A stretch of 64,000 nt of DNA from an uncultured Porphyromonadaceae bacterium (GTDB lineage Bacteria; Bacteroidota; Bacteroidia; Bacteroidales; Muribaculaceae): contig URMS01000008.1 of NCBI GenBank assembly GCA_900548975.1, positions 1-64,000 of the forward strand, read 5' to 3'. The stretch's first letter is position 1. Every line of letters starts with the position of its first letter. Below are positions 10,401-17,944 of this stretch, piece by piece. A program made the position numbers and the translations under genes. The notes below the pieces were generated by a model. It made no database searches, was not told where the DNA came from, and was given only the letters and a program-made list of their open reading frames with translations.

Positions 10401-10986
10401 GGGGAGCGAGGTCATCGGTGTCGAGAGCCTCGATTTTCTGTATCTCATGCGAGGTACGGAAGCCGTCGAAGAAGTTGACGAAAGGCACGCTGCTCTTGAT
10501 GGTCGACAGGTGTGCTACACCGGCGAGGTCCATTACTTCCTGAACGGAACCTTCGGCAAGCATGGCGAAGCCTGTCTGGCGTACGGACATCACGTCCTGA
10601 TGGTCGCCGAAAATCGACAGTGCGTGCGAGGCTATGGTACGGGCCGATACATGGAAAACAGTAGGCAGAAGTTCGCCTGCGATTTTGTACATGTTCGGTA
10701 TCATCAGCAGGAGACCCTGCGAAGCTGTGTAGGTTGTGGTAAGAGCACCGGCCTGAAGAGAACCGTGTACGGCACCGGCGGCGCCGCCTTCCGACTGCAT
10801 TTCCTGTACCAGTACTGTTTCTCCGAAGATGTTCTTGCGACCTGCTGCAGCCCACTCGTCGACATATTCTGCCATTGTCGACGAAGGGGTGATGGGGTAG
10901 ATGGCGGCTACTTCCGAGAACATGTAGCTCACGTGGGCGGCTGCCTGATTGCCATCGCAAGTCAAGAATTTCTTTTCTTTACTCAT
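7402..10986 (-). CDS. nifJ: Pyruvate:ferredoxin (flavodoxin) oxidoreductase
   Basis: A 1194-residue single-chain PFOR that converts pyruvate and CoA to acetyl-CoA, CO2 and reduced ferredoxin in the cytoplasm. The full domain order is visible: pyrimidine-binding domain I (AAIYPITPSSTMAEYVDEW), CoA and domain II region, a 2x[4Fe-4S] ferredoxin domain (CIQCNKCAYVCP near residue 687 and CLGCGNCVDVCP near 745), proximal cluster cysteines (GACSGCGETPY near 814 and the CEACGCDTC segment), and the TPP-binding domain VI (GDGAAYDIGFGG near 970). The length fits the family. Transcribed alone from a minus-strand promoter near 11100. It is the main pyruvate-oxidising enzyme of anaerobes and a potential source of electrons for the NuoEFG-less complex I in this window. 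Confidence 0.98.
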   Translation of the reverse strand: MSKEKKFLTCDGNQAAAHVSYMFSEVAAIYPITPSSTMAEYVDEWAAAGRKNIFGETVLVQEMQSEGGAAGAVHGSLQAGALTTTYTASQGLLLMIPNMYKIAGELLPTVFHVSARTIASHALSIFGDHQDVMSVRQTGFAMLAEGSVQEVMDLAGVAHLSTIKSSVPFVNFFDGFRTSHEIQKIEALDTDDLAPLLDRDALAAFRNRALTPQKPVARGMAENGDVFFQHREACNEHYNAVPEIVEGYMAEISKITGREYHLFNYYGAPDAERVIIAMGSVTQAAEEAIDNLTAKGEKVGLVSVHLYRPFSAKHFLAAVPATAKRIAVLDRTKEPGANGEPLYLDVKECFYGVENAPVIVGGRYGLASKDTTPSQIISVFENLALPMPKDHFTLGIVDDVTFTSLPLLPEMALGDPSTFEAKFFGLGADGTVGANKNSVKIIGDNTDKYCQAYFAYDSKKSGGFTCSHLRFGDKPIRSTYLVNTPNFVACHVQAYLHMYDVTRGLRDGGTFLLNTIWDGEDLAKNLPNNIKRYFAEHNITVYYINATKIAQEIGLGNRTNTILQSAFFRITEVIPVDLAIEQMKKFIVKSYGKKGQDVVDKNNQAVDRGGEYHKLAVDPAWAQLPDDPKPVNDDPAFINDIVRPINAQNGDLLKVSDFKDIPDGTWQQGTAAYEKRGVAAFVPEWLEENCIQCNKCAYVCPHASIRPFVLTEAETAAAPFGEAGTIPALGPQFKGMRFIQAVDVLDCLGCGNCVDVCPGKKGVKALQMKPLETQLEIQNNWNYCVKEVESKQNLVDVASNVKNSQFATPLFEFSGACSGCGETPYVKLISQLFGDHEMVANATGCSSIYSGSVPSTPYTKNAKGHGPAWANSLFEDFAEFGLGMKIGTEKIREKLGVLMQQATQCPNCSDEIKALAAKWLEAPHSAGVTREVYEQLVPLCEACGCDTCKAILELKGFIVARSQWIIAGDGAAYDIGFGGLDHVLASGKNVNVLVVDTEVYSNTGGQSSKATPLGAIAKFASAGKRIRKKDLGLIATTYGYVYVAQVAMGADQAQTLKAIREAEAYDGPSLIIAYAPCISHGIKAGMGHSQAEEARAVECGYWHLWRYNPDAETKGANPFSLDSKAPDWDKFNDFLLGEVRYATVQKQYPAEAAELFAAAKENAQWRYNNYVRLSQQNWGTDPLIEPLEKNNEKL

Positions 10987-11098
10987 AAGGCTTTATAATT
11001 ATACGAAATTATTTGTTTCTTTTGGTTGTCTTTGGTTATTACGTCTTTGCAGTAGATATAACTCAATGCTTCCTGGGGAAGTTTATGTCTTTAAGCTG

Positions 11099-11106
11099 CA
11101 AAATTA
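11099..11106 (-). promoter_or_regulatory. Bacteroidetes -7 promoter element for PFOR
   Basis: The minus strand reads TAATTTTG, matching TAnnTTTG, about 113 bases before the PFOR start codon. This implies a leader of roughly 105 bases. Confidence 0.6.
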
Positions 11107-11222
11107 CTAAAAAAAGTGGATTTTGGTTATTTTCGGCTGTGAAAAAACACCACAGGGAGGGTGACTGTCTCTTAAAAAAGACTAAATAGGAATGATGGCT
11201 TGTGTAATTTGAGACAAATCAC

Positions 11223-11230
11223 TAACTTTG
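11223..11230 (+). promoter_or_regulatory. Bacteroidetes -7 promoter element (TAACTTTG)
   Basis: TAACTTTG ends only 5 bases before the ATG at 11236. If it is used, the transcript starts at or very near the start codon (leaderless or nearly so). Confidence 0.55.
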
Positions 11231-11235
11231 TATAT

Positions 11236-11523
11236 ATGAGAAGAATTTATGCCATAATATTAGCCTTGGGCTTGCTCGGAGCATGTCCGGCCGCGGTGCG
11301 GGCGGAGCAGTCGCCGCAGTCGGGCGTGGAGCTTGTGGTGCGCAAGGGCGTGGTGAAGATCGCCAACACCGGCGACGAGCCCCTCGAGGTGAATATCTAT
11401 GCCATCACCGGTGCTCTTGTGTCTAATTTCACAGTCGAGTCCGGTGCCGAAGAGACCATTGAGCTCTCTTCGGGCTACTATATTGTGAAAGCCGCCGATA
11501 CCGTCCGCCGCGTGGCTGTTTAG
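11236..11523 (+). CDS. Small exported protein resembling a stand-alone T9SS sorting domain
   Basis: A 95-residue protein starting at MRRIYAIILALGLLG (an upstream reading of 12 more residues is non-hydrophobic and overlaps the promoter, so it was rejected). Signal peptide to about residue 23 (AVRAEQ). The remaining 70 residues have the beta pattern of a Por-type C-terminal sorting domain: GVVKIANTG, LEVNIYAITGALV, SSGYYIVKAADTVRRVAV. There is no cargo domain. It precedes the pullulanase gene by 43 bases on the same strand, so the two may share a transcript. It could be a decoy or attachment module, a fragment of a larger gene, or an independent small beta-sandwich protein. Confidence 0.65.
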   Translation: MRRIYAIILALGLLGACPAAVRAEQSPQSGVELVVRKGVVKIANTGDEPLEVNIYAITGALVSNFTVESGAEETIELSSGYYIVKAADTVRRVAV

Positions 11524-11566
11524 TCTGAATCATACATATCTACTTACTTACCTACCTGTAAAATAC

Positions 11567-13591
11567 ATGAAAAGAAACTTTAAGGCCGGTCTTGTGCTTA
11601 CGGCCGCTCTCGCAGGCGCTGTGTCGGCGCCGGCTCAGAGTACCAACCTTCCCCGATATATGGAAAGCGAATTTGCCGCATGGCCGGCCTACAACGGCTT
11701 GGATCTCGAACTCAGCGTCGATGCTTCCGGAACCCATTTCACCCTATGGTCGCCCAAAGCCGAGTCTGCTGAGGTGCTTATCTACGACACCGACCGCAAC
11801 ACGGCTCCTGTAGAGACCCTGCCGATGAAGCGTGGCGAAAACGGCACATGGCGTGCTTCCGTCCCTGCGAAACTCTATGGTAAATTCTATACTTTCCGTG
11901 TTACTGTCGACGGCCGTCAGCTTGCCGAAACTCCCGGAGTGTGGGCCAAAGCCGTGGGAACCAATGGTGAGCGCGCCGCCATCATCGACTTCGCCTCTAC
12001 CGATCCCGCTGGATGGAGCGACGACAAAGGCCCCGAACTCAAGAATATAACCGATGCCGTGCTCTACGAGATGCATCACCGCGATTTCAGCGTGCATCCG
12101 TCGTCGGGTATAGTCCACAAAGGTAAATTCCTGGCACTCACCGAACCGCAGACCCGCTCCACGCTCGGCGACGCCACCGGTATCGACCATCTCAAAGAGC
12201 TGGGTGTGACCCACGTGCATATCCTGCCGTCGTACGACTATAACTCGGTGGACGAAAGCAATCTGCCGTCGAACCAGTACAACTGGGGCTACGATCCGTT
12301 CAACTACAACGCGCCCGAAGGCTCGTATTCGACCGACCCGGCCAATCCGGCCGTCCGTGTCCGCGAGATGAAAGAGATGGTGAAGGCTCTCCACGATGCC
12401 GGTATCGGCGTGGTGATGGATGTGGTCTACAACCATACGGCCAACAACGACGATTCGAACTTCTCGCTCACCGCGCCCGGCTACTACTACCGCCACCGCC
12501 CCGACGGCAGCTACAGCGACGCCTCGGGCTGCGGCAACGAAACCGCCTCCGAGCGTCAGCAGATGCGAGATTTCATAGTTAACTCTGTAAAATACTGGGC
12601 AAAAGAGTATCATATCGACGGTTTCCGCTTCGATCTCATGGCCATACACGATATCGAGACCATGAATGAAGTCGCCGCCGAGCTCAAGAAAATCAATCCG
12701 TCGATATTTGTTTATGGTGAAGGCTGGACAGCAGGCGATTCGCCTCTGCCCGCCGAGCAGCGCGCCCTCAAGGAAAATGTCGACAAAATGACCGGCATAG
12801 CCGTTTTCTCCGACGATATCCGCGATGCCGTCAAGGGCCACTACAGCGATGCCAAGGATCGTGGTTTCGCCACCGGCAAGCCCGGCAACGAAGAGACGGT
12901 GAAAATCGGCATCGTGGCCTCGACCGCACATCCGCAGGTCGACTACACCAAGGGCAACAACTCGAAATTCGCCTATGCCGGAGCACCGACCGAGATCATC
13001 AACTATGTGTCGTGCCACGACGACCTCACTCTCACCGACAAGCTCGCAGCCTCGATGCCCGGCAGCTCGGAGGCCGACCGTCAGCGTGCCGCGCGCCTGG
13101 CCCAGACGATAGTGTTCACCTCGCAGGGCACACCGTTCATGTTTGCCGGCGAGGAAGTGTTCCGCGATAAAAAGGGAGTCCACAATTCCTATAAGTCGCC
13201 CGACTCGGTCAATGCCATCGACTGGACCCTCAAGAACAAGAATGCCGACCAGTTCAACTACTATCGCGAGCTTATAAAGCTCCGCAAGGCACACCCGGCA
13301 TTCCGCATGACAACCGCCAGCGAGATTGCCCGAAACATAGCCTTCGACAAGATAACTTCGCCCAACGTCATTTCCTACTCGATTAAGAACAACGCCAACG
13401 GCGACGAATGGAAAGAAATAAAACTGGTGTTCAACGGCTCCGACTCGCCCTTCGTGGCCAAGATTCCCAAAGGCGACTGGATCGTGGTAGCCCGCGACGG
13501 TCAGCTCAAGGCCGACGGCCTCGCCACCTCCAAAGGCGGCACCGTGGTAGTAGAACCCACCTCCGCCCTCATCCTCGCCCGTACCAAGTAA
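11567..13591 (+). CDS. pulA: Secreted type I pullulanase (GH13)
   Basis: A 674-residue alpha-glucan debranching enzyme that cleaves alpha-1,6 links in pullulan, amylopectin or glycogen. Signal peptide about 1-23 (SAPAQ). An N-terminal CBM48-like module (about 50-145) is followed by the GH13 barrel with the type I pullulanase marker YNWGYDP, then MDVVYNHT, the nucleophile Asp356 in GFRFDLMAIHD, the acid/base Glu385 in VYGEGW and Asp485/486 in SCHDD. A C-terminal beta domain ends the protein. No SusCD-type neighbours are present, so it is not part of a classical starch locus here. A terminator lies directly downstream. Confidence 0.95.
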   Translation: MKRNFKAGLVLTAALAGAVSAPAQSTNLPRYMESEFAAWPAYNGLDLELSVDASGTHFTLWSPKAESAEVLIYDTDRNTAPVETLPMKRGENGTWRASVPAKLYGKFYTFRVTVDGRQLAETPGVWAKAVGTNGERAAIIDFASTDPAGWSDDKGPELKNITDAVLYEMHHRDFSVHPSSGIVHKGKFLALTEPQTRSTLGDATGIDHLKELGVTHVHILPSYDYNSVDESNLPSNQYNWGYDPFNYNAPEGSYSTDPANPAVRVREMKEMVKALHDAGIGVVMDVVYNHTANNDDSNFSLTAPGYYYRHRPDGSYSDASGCGNETASERQQMRDFIVNSVKYWAKEYHIDGFRFDLMAIHDIETMNEVAAELKKINPSIFVYGEGWTAGDSPLPAEQRALKENVDKMTGIAVFSDDIRDAVKGHYSDAKDRGFATGKPGNEETVKIGIVASTAHPQVDYTKGNNSKFAYAGAPTEIINYVSCHDDLTLTDKLAASMPGSSEADRQRAARLAQTIVFTSQGTPFMFAGEEVFRDKKGVHNSYKSPDSVNAIDWTLKNKNADQFNYYRELIKLRKAHPAFRMTTASEIARNIAFDKITSPNVISYSIKNNANGDEWKEIKLVFNGSDSPFVAKIPKGDWIVVARDGQLKADGLATSKGGTVVVEPTSALILARTK

Positions 13592-13612
13592 TCTCATTAC
13601 AGGATATTCTTT

Positions 13613-13650
13613 AATCCCGCATGTCCTCTCACCGGATGTGCGGGATTTTT
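13613..13650 (+). terminator. Intrinsic terminator of the pullulanase gene
   Basis: Stem AATCCCGCA/TGCGGGATT with inner TCC/GGA pairing, followed by five T. It ends only 4 bases before the promoter of the next gene. Confidence 0.8.
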
Positions 13651-13653
13651 GTG

Positions 13654-13661
13654 TATCTTTG
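13654..13661 (+). promoter_or_regulatory. Bacteroidetes -7 promoter element (TATCTTTG)
   Basis: TATCTTTG ends 7 bases before the ATG at 13669 of the large ATPase gene, again implying a nearly leaderless transcript. Confidence 0.6.
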
Positions 13662-13668
13662 TATCCGT

Positions 13669-16600
13669 ATGGAAATGGATATCGATAATATATTTGCCAA
13701 TCATTACGGCTATTACGGTTCTCTTGGAGTTGAAACTGTCAAACAGCAGTCGGCCCAGTACCGCCAGGTTGAGGATGTTTATCAGGGCCGGGTGGTGTAT
13801 GAGCTTCTTCAGAATGCCATAGACAAGGCCGAAAGCAAAATCCGGATAGAATTACTGTGTCGTGACGACGGTAACTATCTTATTGTAGCTAACGATGGCA
13901 AGCCATTCACTTACGGCAGTAATTATGACTACCGTCACGGCAATACCCAGCGGTATGATTTCCAGTCGCTGTGTTCTATCGCCACTTCCACAAAAAGTGC
14001 GATGAAGGATATCGGCAATAAGGGGGTGGGATTTAAATCGGTGTTTTCGCTCAACGACTATGTCGCCATATATACACGTGGCATGATTTATCCCGGTGCT
14101 TTCAGTGCCGATGTGGATTTCGTGATTTATAATCTTTTTCAGACACCTGAAAGCCTGTCGTTTGTGGGTGCGGATATTTCCAGATTGCTCGCTTCGGTGC
14201 GCGCCGAAAACGTCAATTGGGGCATCCCGGGCTATTATTTTCCCAAGAGGATAGATCGCAGACCCGAGTTTATCGGTGATTATTTCGACAAGGGTTTTGT
14301 CACGGTTGTCTGTGTGCCTGTGGCGCCCGACAAGCTCGATATCGTCAGAAACAAAATATCGGTTCTCACGAACTATCAGTTCTATTTCATACCGACCAAA
14401 GCTTCGTTCAAAGACAAACACATACTTCTTGAGACCGGCGGAACCGGTCTGACTTTCCATAAGGTTGATATAAAACAGTCGGATCGCGTTGTGTCGCGTC
14501 GGGTTTCTCAGAAAACTGTCGGTTTAGGTCGAGCCGCCGGAATCGATGTCGACCCGCAGGCAATGGTGTCCGTCTATTTTCGACCGGCGGACTCCGGGTC
14601 GGCTCAGGGCTCTCTCTATAATTATTTGCCGACCGAGATGATGTCGTTGTTTAAAAGTATAGATATCAATGCCGATTTCCATACCTCGGTCGACCGCAGA
14701 CATATTGTACTGGAGGGAGACGAGCCCGTGGGCCGGTACAACAGGGCTTTGCTTGTCGAATGTCTTCAGCTTGCCAAAGATGCTTTGGAAGATAGCGATA
14801 TTCTGCCTGAAAGTCTTTTTGACTGGCGATACGCAGAGTTCGCTAAAACAGATATATACGCAGATGTAATCAGAGAAGTATTTTTGGCCGATTTTCCGTC
14901 GTACGCATGTCGGGTATTCTGCAAGAGAATGAAGGGCAATGACAGGAATAACTATGATATATTTTACCAGCGCTTCCTGTTTGCCGGATTAGACCGCTGC
15001 CATTCTTATAATTATTCATGGTTCAAAGATAAAGTCATACTGACGGCTGAGATTATGAAAAAGGCAGGCGTCAGATTTTTACCTGATACTCCATGTGCGT
15101 CAGATAATATATTTTATCGGAGTGAATCGGTAGATTTATCGATGCCATCGTCGATACCTGTCGAATTTACGTCATATTCTGTAAATCATTGGAGATGGGA
15201 TGATTTCTGCACGGCAGCAGAAATTAAGAAATTTGAGAATACGAGTGAGGTCTACAGTCTTTATTGGCAGTGCCGTACCGACGGTTCTTATGGCGCCTGC
15301 AGCGATGCTATGAGCGAAGAAGAGCAGATTGAGTTGCTTGCTTCGGTCGCTATGCTGATGGCTGTTGAAAAGGACGGCTATCCCGATTGTGCGGCATGGC
15401 GGTTCAATACTATCTATAACGATACATCCAGAACCGACGATCGCGCCCGCGGCGCTTTTGCTCTCTCCACGCTGTTCTATAAATCTAAAGACAGACGCTA
15501 TAGGCCCGGTCAGCTGCTGCACAAATCAGATATCGATGAGGAATTTATCGCTTCAATAGAGGAAAAAATCGGTAAGGAGAATCTAAGACCGCTGTTGTTG
15601 AAAACCGGAGTTTCTCTAAATAAATATACGTATGCCGACCTGCGTATTATTTCCTCGCTTGGCGATGGTCTCGAATTTATTCCGCCGACAGGATTCAAAG
15701 ACCGCCTCAATCGCGATGAACTCTGGAAGAATGTCAGAATTTCTTTGGCTTCCACTTCTCTGCATCCTGTGAAAGTAAACGAGAATTACAACTTTTTCCA
15801 TCGATGGCTTAGAAACGATAATAACAAATCGGATTTCAATGCTCTCTATGTCGGAAATTATGCGGCAATGCCGGAATATTATACCGGTATTCTTGCCTCA
15901 TATCTCGGACAGATGGTTGCCGACGGGAGCCGTCGGTCTGAAATCCGGAGATTCTACAATAAATTTTATGCGGCTCTGCTTGAGCGCGATATAGTACTGA
16001 TAAAAAAAGGATCGGATTTAATGACCGGAACGACAGCTGCCGTTTTTTCGGTAGTGTCTGAGGAAAGCCTGCTTGGCGATGATGTCAGCCTCCCGATACC
16101 GCTTTTGTATGTGTCGCTGTCGAATGCGAATTTGTCTGAAAAACTGAGAAACCGATATCTCGACGTCGATGTGCGGCTTGATGAAAAGACTTCGCCTGCA
16201 ATGCCCGATTGCGGATGGGATTCTGTTGATAATTTTCTGACTGATACCGATCGCCAGGCCACTGCACTTGTGAAGATAACTCAAAGCCGTCTCACCGACA
16301 CCGACTATGATAACGAAGAGAGCAGGCGAAAGTACTATGAGGCTTTCAGGATCCATACCATAGCATTTCATGAGACTCTCAATGTATATGGAATGATTGA
16401 GAATAATCGCTATGAAATCGGTAGCATTCCTTTCATGATTTGCGACGGCGTGATACATGTCGGGTTAGCCGACAGCGAGGCTCAGTCGCGTAATAATGTT
16501 GCTAAAGCGTTTTCCACACTTGTTTCGGGTGGCACGAGGCTTGCCGATATCTTCGAACTGGTAATTTTTTCGACGTGCTACGTGTCGGCATCAGATCGTG

Positions 16601-17283
16601 AGGCGATGTTGCCGATGGCTGAAGAGGACGATGAATTATCGGACGGCTGTCCGCCGCCAATGAGCGTAGAGTTGCCTGAGCCGGGTTATGCCGACTATCA
16701 GATTCTGGAGCCATTCGAAAACGGAGAAATGACTGTGACCGGTTATTCGTCGCATAATGTCTCGAAGTCAGATGGCAGTGGCAATTATGTATCGCCGGCG
16801 ATGCAAAAGACCGGGTATGACGGTGAGGGAGTTGTAGCCGGATATATCGTTGAAGAATTTATAAAGGAATATCCCGACACAGAAGCGCAGAGAGATGCGA
16901 TATGCGCAATAAATGAATTCCTTTCCAGGAACGATATGCCGTCGGTCGGTATAGAAGACGATGTCTATACCCGCGAAAATATTCGTAATGCCCTATGGTA
17001 CACCAGGGGAGGAACGAAACCTTTTGACATCGTGACGTTGAAAGACGGTAAGGTGCGGTTAATTGAGGTCAAATCCACACGCGGGAATAACATTCTCCGT
17101 TTTACGAAAAGAGAAACAGTATTAGCCGCCAAATATAAAGAGAATTACGAGATTTATCTATGCGATCTGTCGCGCCGCATAATCCGGCCTTTGGGCAATA
17201 TACTGCCCGACGAACCAATTTTGGAGAATGATTTTTACAGAATCGAACCGTCCGGTTTTGAAGTTGTATTGAAGGAAAGATAG
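13669..17283 (+). CDS. GHKL (sacsin-like) ATPase with C-terminal DUF3883 nuclease-like domain
   Basis: A 1204-residue cytoplasmic protein. The start at MEMDIDN was chosen because the longer reading would run back over the promoter and terminator. The N-terminus carries a Bergerat ATP fold: N box ELLQNAIDKA (Glu45, Asn49, Asp52), DxG at 76-78 (ANDGKPF) and the glycine-rich GNKGVGFKS (117-124), the pattern of sacsin/'NO VEIN'-type ATPases. The middle 900 residues are not recognised. The C-terminus matches DUF3883 and has a PD-(D/E)XK-like arrangement: Asp1120 (PFDIV), Glu1133-x-Lys1135 (LIEVKST). Proteins of this type are often found among phage-defence genes, but no defence role is shown here. 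Codon use is visibly more AT-rich than in the neighbouring housekeeping genes. Two alternative close starts exist (M1 and M3). Confidence 0.75.
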   Translation: MEMDIDNIFANHYGYYGSLGVETVKQQSAQYRQVEDVYQGRVVYELLQNAIDKAESKIRIELLCRDDGNYLIVANDGKPFTYGSNYDYRHGNTQRYDFQSLCSIATSTKSAMKDIGNKGVGFKSVFSLNDYVAIYTRGMIYPGAFSADVDFVIYNLFQTPESLSFVGADISRLLASVRAENVNWGIPGYYFPKRIDRRPEFIGDYFDKGFVTVVCVPVAPDKLDIVRNKISVLTNYQFYFIPTKASFKDKHILLETGGTGLTFHKVDIKQSDRVVSRRVSQKTVGLGRAAGIDVDPQAMVSVYFRPADSGSAQGSLYNYLPTEMMSLFKSIDINADFHTSVDRRHIVLEGDEPVGRYNRALLVECLQLAKDALEDSDILPESLFDWRYAEFAKTDIYADVIREVFLADFPSYACRVFCKRMKGNDRNNYDIFYQRFLFAGLDRCHSYNYSWFKDKVILTAEIMKKAGVRFLPDTPCASDNIFYRSESVDLSMPSSIPVEFTSYSVNHWRWDDFCTAAEIKKFENTSEVYSLYWQCRTDGSYGACSDAMSEEEQIELLASVAMLMAVEKDGYPDCAAWRFNTIYNDTSRTDDRARGAFALSTLFYKSKDRRYRPGQLLHKSDIDEEFIASIEEKIGKENLRPLLLKTGVSLNKYTYADLRIISSLGDGLEFIPPTGFKDRLNRDELWKNVRISLASTSLHPVKVNENYNFFHRWLRNDNNKSDFNALYVGNYAAMPEYYTGILASYLGQMVADGSRRSEIRRFYNKFYAALLERDIVLIKKGSDLMTGTTAAVFSVVSEESLLGDDVSLPIPLLYVSLSNANLSEKLRNRYLDVDVRLDEKTSPAMPDCGWDSVDNFLTDTDRQATALVKITQSRLTDTDYDNEESRRKYYEAFRIHTIAFHETLNVYGMIENNRYEIGSIPFMICDGVIHVGLADSEAQSRNNVAKAFSTLVSGGTRLADIFELVIFSTCYVSASDREAMLPMAEEDDELSDGCPPPMSVELPEPGYADYQILEPFENGEMTVTGYSSHNVSKSDGSGNYVSPAMQKTGYDGEGVVAGYIVEEFIKEYPDTEAQRDAICAINEFLSRNDMPSVGIEDDVYTRENIRNALWYTRGGTKPFDIVTLKDGKVRLIEVKSTRGNNILRFTKRETVLAAKYKENYEIYLCDLSRRIIRPLGNILPDEPILENDFYRIEPSGFEVVLKER

Positions 17284-17304
17284 TTTAGATATTATTGTAT
17301 CAGT

Positions 17305-17865
17305 ATGCCATCGCAGTTTAATTCGTATATCGACAATATCGATACTGATTACTGGCGCGACCTTTGCATGAGCCGGGGCGAGTTGCGGCATTACGACCGG
17401 GGCGAGGAATTCATCACGGCCGGTACCGTAGGGCTTTATATAGGGTACATCCAGTCGGGGGCGCTGAAATACGAATGTTATTCCGCCGACGGGTCGGCGC
17501 ATGTTGTCGGTCTCGAATTTGCCGGGCATTTCGTGTGCGATTTCCCTGGCTCTCTGTATCGGCAGAAGTCGCGGTGCTCGATAGTGGCTACGGTGCCGTG
17601 CGATATATATTGCGTCGCGACGTCGTGGGTGGCCGGTCAAATGCAGCACGATGCCGCGCTCAAAGAGATAATCGACAATACCACCCGCGAGGTTTTCGCC
17701 ACGCTCTACGACAGGCATGTCGATCTGTATTCTAAATCACCGCAGGAACGCTACGACGAACTGATTTGCCGCGACCCCAATCTTTTCGCGCTTTTTTCGC
17801 TCAAGGACATAGCTTCGTTGCTCAATATCACACCTACGCATCTGAGCCGTCTCCGTAGAAAATAG
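17305..17865 (+). CDS. Crp/Fnr family transcriptional regulator
   Basis: A 186-residue regulator with an N-terminal cyclic-nucleotide-binding-like beta barrel (about 15-120; EEFITAGTVGLYIGYIQSGALKYE) and a C-terminal winged helix (FSLKDIASLLNITPTHLSRLRRK). The protein ends right after the recognition helix, so the wing is short or missing, as in several Bacteroidetes members. No FNR-type cysteine cluster is evident. It lies 21 bases after the ATPase gene and is probably in its operon. A perfect palindrome begins 16 bases after its stop codon and may be its binding site, which would imply control of the following gene or of itself. Confidence 0.85.
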   Translation: MPSQFNSYIDNIDTDYWRDLCMSRGELRHYDRGEEFITAGTVGLYIGYIQSGALKYECYSADGSAHVVGLEFAGHFVCDFPGSLYRQKSRCSIVATVPCDIYCVATSWVAGQMQHDAALKEIIDNTTREVFATLYDRHVDLYSKSPQERYDELICRDPNLFALFSLKDIASLLNITPTHLSRLRRK

Positions 17866-17880
17866 CGTCATCGTCCTTTT

Positions 17881-17900
17881 TTCTCAACATTTGTTGAGAA
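17881..17900. promoter_or_regulatory. Perfect palindrome, candidate Crp/Fnr operator
   Basis: Half sites TTCTCAACA and TGTTGAGAA separated by TT form a perfect 20-base palindrome. No T-tract follows, so it is unlikely to be a terminator. It sits 19 bases upstream of the -7 element at 17920, covering the expected -33 region of the promoter of the next gene. That is a position where a bound regulator would repress or contact polymerase. The adjacent gene encodes a Crp/Fnr protein. Confidence 0.55.
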
Positions 17901-17919
17901 TTACCTGCGAACAAGCGGG

Positions 17920-17927
17920 TAACTTTG
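17920..17927 (+). promoter_or_regulatory. Bacteroidetes -7 promoter element (TAACTTTG)
   Basis: TAACTTTG ends 17 bases before the ATG at 17945. Confidence 0.6.
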
Positions 17928-17944
17928 CCGTAAAGTTATCTGCA

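Noticed and set aside
7384..10998. 1204-codon open frame on the plus strand
   Set aside because: It lies exactly antisense to PFOR, has no recognisable domain, and is low-complexity in Gly/Val/Ala/Glu. It is open because the real gene has GC-rich third positions.
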